From Spirochaetota bacterium (GTDB lineage Bacteria; Spirochaetota; Spirochaetia; CADAEX01), in the NCBI GenBank assembly GCA_009786125.1, contig WQTU01000125.1, positions 1-33,443 of the forward strand: 33,443 nt of DNA, in the 5' to 3' direction. Under the pieces are notes generated by a model. It saw only the letters and a program-made list of their open reading frames with translations. It did no database searches and was not told where the DNA came from. Numbering within the stretch: the first letter of the stretch is position 1; every line of letters begins with the position of its first letter. Position numbers and translations under genes: made by a program. Positions 32,445 through 33,443 of this stretch are shown piece after piece.

Positions 32445-32942
32445 TTAAAATGGAATCCCGTCGTCATCAAACTGCCCCGGGCTTTCAAAAGATTCTTTTC
32501 CGTATTCCTCAAACGGAACAGATTTCCCTCCGGACTGCGGCTGTGATTTTCCTTGCCCCTGACCTTGCCTGGAGAAGTTACTTCCATTGCCGGCTGATTG
32601 GCCTGAAGATTGCGTGCCGCTGCCTCCAAGAAGCTGAATATTGGCTGCATGAATTTCAACTTTGCTTCTTGGCTGCCCGTCCTGCTCCCACCTGTTTTGT
32701 CTAAGCTCACCATCTATGGCAACCTGTTTGCCTTTTGCAAGATATTTGCTTAAAGCTTCTGCTATTTTTCCCCATAATACGATGTCAAAGTAGCTTACCT
32801 CTTCTTCCCACTGATCACCGCTTTTTTTACTTCTGTTTACTGCTATGGAAAATTTAGCAACAGGCATTCCTGCTGATGTGAATCTTAGTTCTGCATCTCT
32901 TGTTAACCTGCCAACAAGAAAAACTCTGTTAATATCTGTCAT
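32445..32942 (-). CDS. ssb: Single-stranded DNA-binding protein
   Basis: SSB coats single-stranded DNA and recruits replication and repair proteins. The 165-aa product has the OB-fold start [83 protein letters not shown], a Gln/Gly/Ser-rich linker and the acidic C-terminal tip FDDDGIPF, which matches the partner-binding DDDIPF tail. It lies between rpsF and rpsR, the conserved arrangement. Confidence 0.97.
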   Translation of the reverse strand: MTDINRVFLVGRLTRDAELRFTSAGMPVAKFSIAVNRSKKSGDQWEEEVSYFDIVLWGKIAEALSKYLAKGKQVAIDGELRQNRWEQDGQPRSKVEIHAANIQLLGGSGTQSSGQSAGNGSNFSRQGQGQGKSQPQSGGKSVPFEEYGKESFESPGQFDDDGIPF

Positions 32943-32960
32943 ACTGAATTACCTTAATAG

Positions 32961-33239
32961 TTAGGCAATATTAACAAACAGGAATTTAAGAATACCTGAG
33001 TTCATTCTTATTTCTTTTTCTGTTTCATTAAGTTTTGTAGGCTCAAATTCAAGTTCATAGAAAAAGTAGCGGCCTTTAGGCTGCCTTTTTATTTCGTATG
33101 CCAGAATTCGCTCTCCCAAGTCTTCTTCTTTTAGAATTTTTGCAGATTTAGTTTCGAAAATGTTTTTTATAAATTCTTTGGCCTGAGCCATTTTATCTTC
33201 TTCGGTTCTGAAGATAAACGTAGCTTCGTATTTTCTCAT
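32961..33239 (-). CDS. rpsF: Ribosomal protein S6
   Basis: S6 pairs with S18 on the 30S subunit. The 92-aa product has MRKYEATFIFRTEED, ILAYEIKRQPKGRYFFYELEFEP and the FLFVNIA end of the family, at normal length. AAAGGAGG lies immediately before the ATG. It is the first gene of the operon rpsF-ssb-rpsR-DUF2232-rplI-dnaB, with promoter and leader hairpin upstream. Confidence 0.96.
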   Translation of the reverse strand: MRKYEATFIFRTEEDKMAQAKEFIKNIFETKSAKILKEEDLGERILAYEIKRQPKGRYFFYELEFEPTKLNETEKEIRMNSGILKFLFVNIA

Positions 33240-33261
33240 GATTCCTCCTTTTGGTCATTAG

Positions 33262-33280
33262 ATCCTGCGTATAGCAGGAT
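33262..33280 (-). promoter_or_regulatory. Leader hairpin upstream of rpsF
   Basis: Perfect 7-bp arms ATCCTGC/GCAGGAT around the loop TATAC (minus strand) lie between the promoter and the rpsF ribosome-binding site. In other bacteria the S6:S18 complex represses its own operon through a leader hairpin with a CCG element; I do not see a convincing CCG bulge, so autoregulation is inference. Confidence 0.5.
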
Positions 33281-33295
33281 AAAGAGGCCATAAGA

Positions 33296-33325
33296 AACTT
33301 ACAATGAAAAGAATATTTATGTCAA
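33296..33325 (-). promoter_or_regulatory. Candidate promoter of the rpsF operon
   Basis: On the minus strand a perfect TTGACA (33325-33320) is followed after 18 bp by TAAGTT (33301-33296), a poor -10. The expected transcript carries a leader of about 50 nt containing the 33262-33280 hairpin. Confidence 0.45.
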
Positions 33326-33342
33326 GTAAATAAAAATATTGA

Positions 33343-33417
33343 TGTCGGCGTTCAGTAGAAATGATACCTGTTTGCGTTCAGTTAAAATGATACCCTGCGT
33401 TCAGTAGAAATGATACC
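33343..33417. repeat. IS21-type terminal repeats (edge of an element to the right)
   Basis: Three 21-bp direct repeats start at 33348, 33374 and 33397, each GCGTTCAGT then two variable bases then AAATGATACC (one copy has TA, two have AG). The first is preceded by TG (33343-33344), the usual IS21 first bases. Spacing is 26 and 23 bp. Multiple subterminal repeats of ~20 bp fit IS21-family ends. No transposase is visible; it would lie beyond 33443. Confidence 0.5.
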
Positions 33418-33443
33418 TTTTTTCTCTTGCTTTACAGGGTAGC

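Noticed and set aside
1-33443. CRISPR array or restriction/toxin defence genes
   Set aside because: No regularly spaced repeat array and no Cas, nuclease or toxin-antitoxin motifs were seen; the only tandem repeats are those listed.

Overview
The window looks like a chromosomal segment of a spirochaete, most likely a Treponema. The reasons are the gene order rpsB-tsf-frr-uppS-cdsA-dxr-rseP, the order rpsF-ssb-rpsR-(DUF2232)-rplI-dnaB, a long acidic tail on ribosomal protein S2, many AT-rich genes with frequent Lys/Ile/Phe, and several small proteins I can only describe. Genus is inferred from recalled gene order and protein style, not from a search.

Layout. 1-95: two short direct repeats that look like the end of an IS21-type insertion sequence. 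187-6263 (minus): recG, a YggT-family membrane protein and dnaE. 6264-6881: a 618-base intergenic region with a 60-bp tandem double-hairpin repeat, a ~213-bp MITE-like element, an orphan terminator-like hairpin and a near-consensus promoter. 6882-8371 (plus): a 64-aa zinc-ribbon protein and an M48/Ste24-type membrane protease. 8361-11768 (minus): a cyclic 2,3-diphosphoglycerate-synthetase-family GTPase, a second copy of the MITE, an HD-domain hydrolase and mgtE. 11992-13326 (minus): acetate kinase, followed by a terminator whose loop holds three exact 14-bp repeats. 13422-14756 (plus): a probable outer-membrane beta-barrel protein. 14857-19126 (minus): a hybrid histidine kinase with HPt domain and a response-regulator adenylate cyclase, probably one phosphorelay operon. 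19345-20382 (minus): an unrecognised protein, divergent from a DUF4321-like protein and maf (plus).

21498-28901 (plus): the rpsB-tsf-frr-uppS-cdsA-dxr-rseP cluster plus a CpXC-domain gene. It links translation (S2, EF-Ts, ribosome recycling) to undecaprenyl and phospholipid precursor synthesis, the MEP isoprenoid pathway and intramembrane proteolysis. A 348-base, hairpin-rich, GC-richer block lies between tsf and frr. 28916-33239 (minus): a ComFB-like protein and the rpsF-ssb-rpsR-DUF2232-rplI-dnaB replication/ribosome operon, with a promoter and a leader hairpin before rpsF. 33343-33443: three repeats resembling the end of a second IS21-type element.

Most genes are housekeeping. The less ordinary material is in the spacers: the MITE pair, the 60-bp double-hairpin repeat, the structured tsf-frr block, the repeat-loaded terminator and the two IS-like edges. 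Among coding genes the kinase/cyclase pair is the most interesting regulatory unit. I see no CRISPR array, tRNA, rRNA, intact transposase or recognisable defence system.
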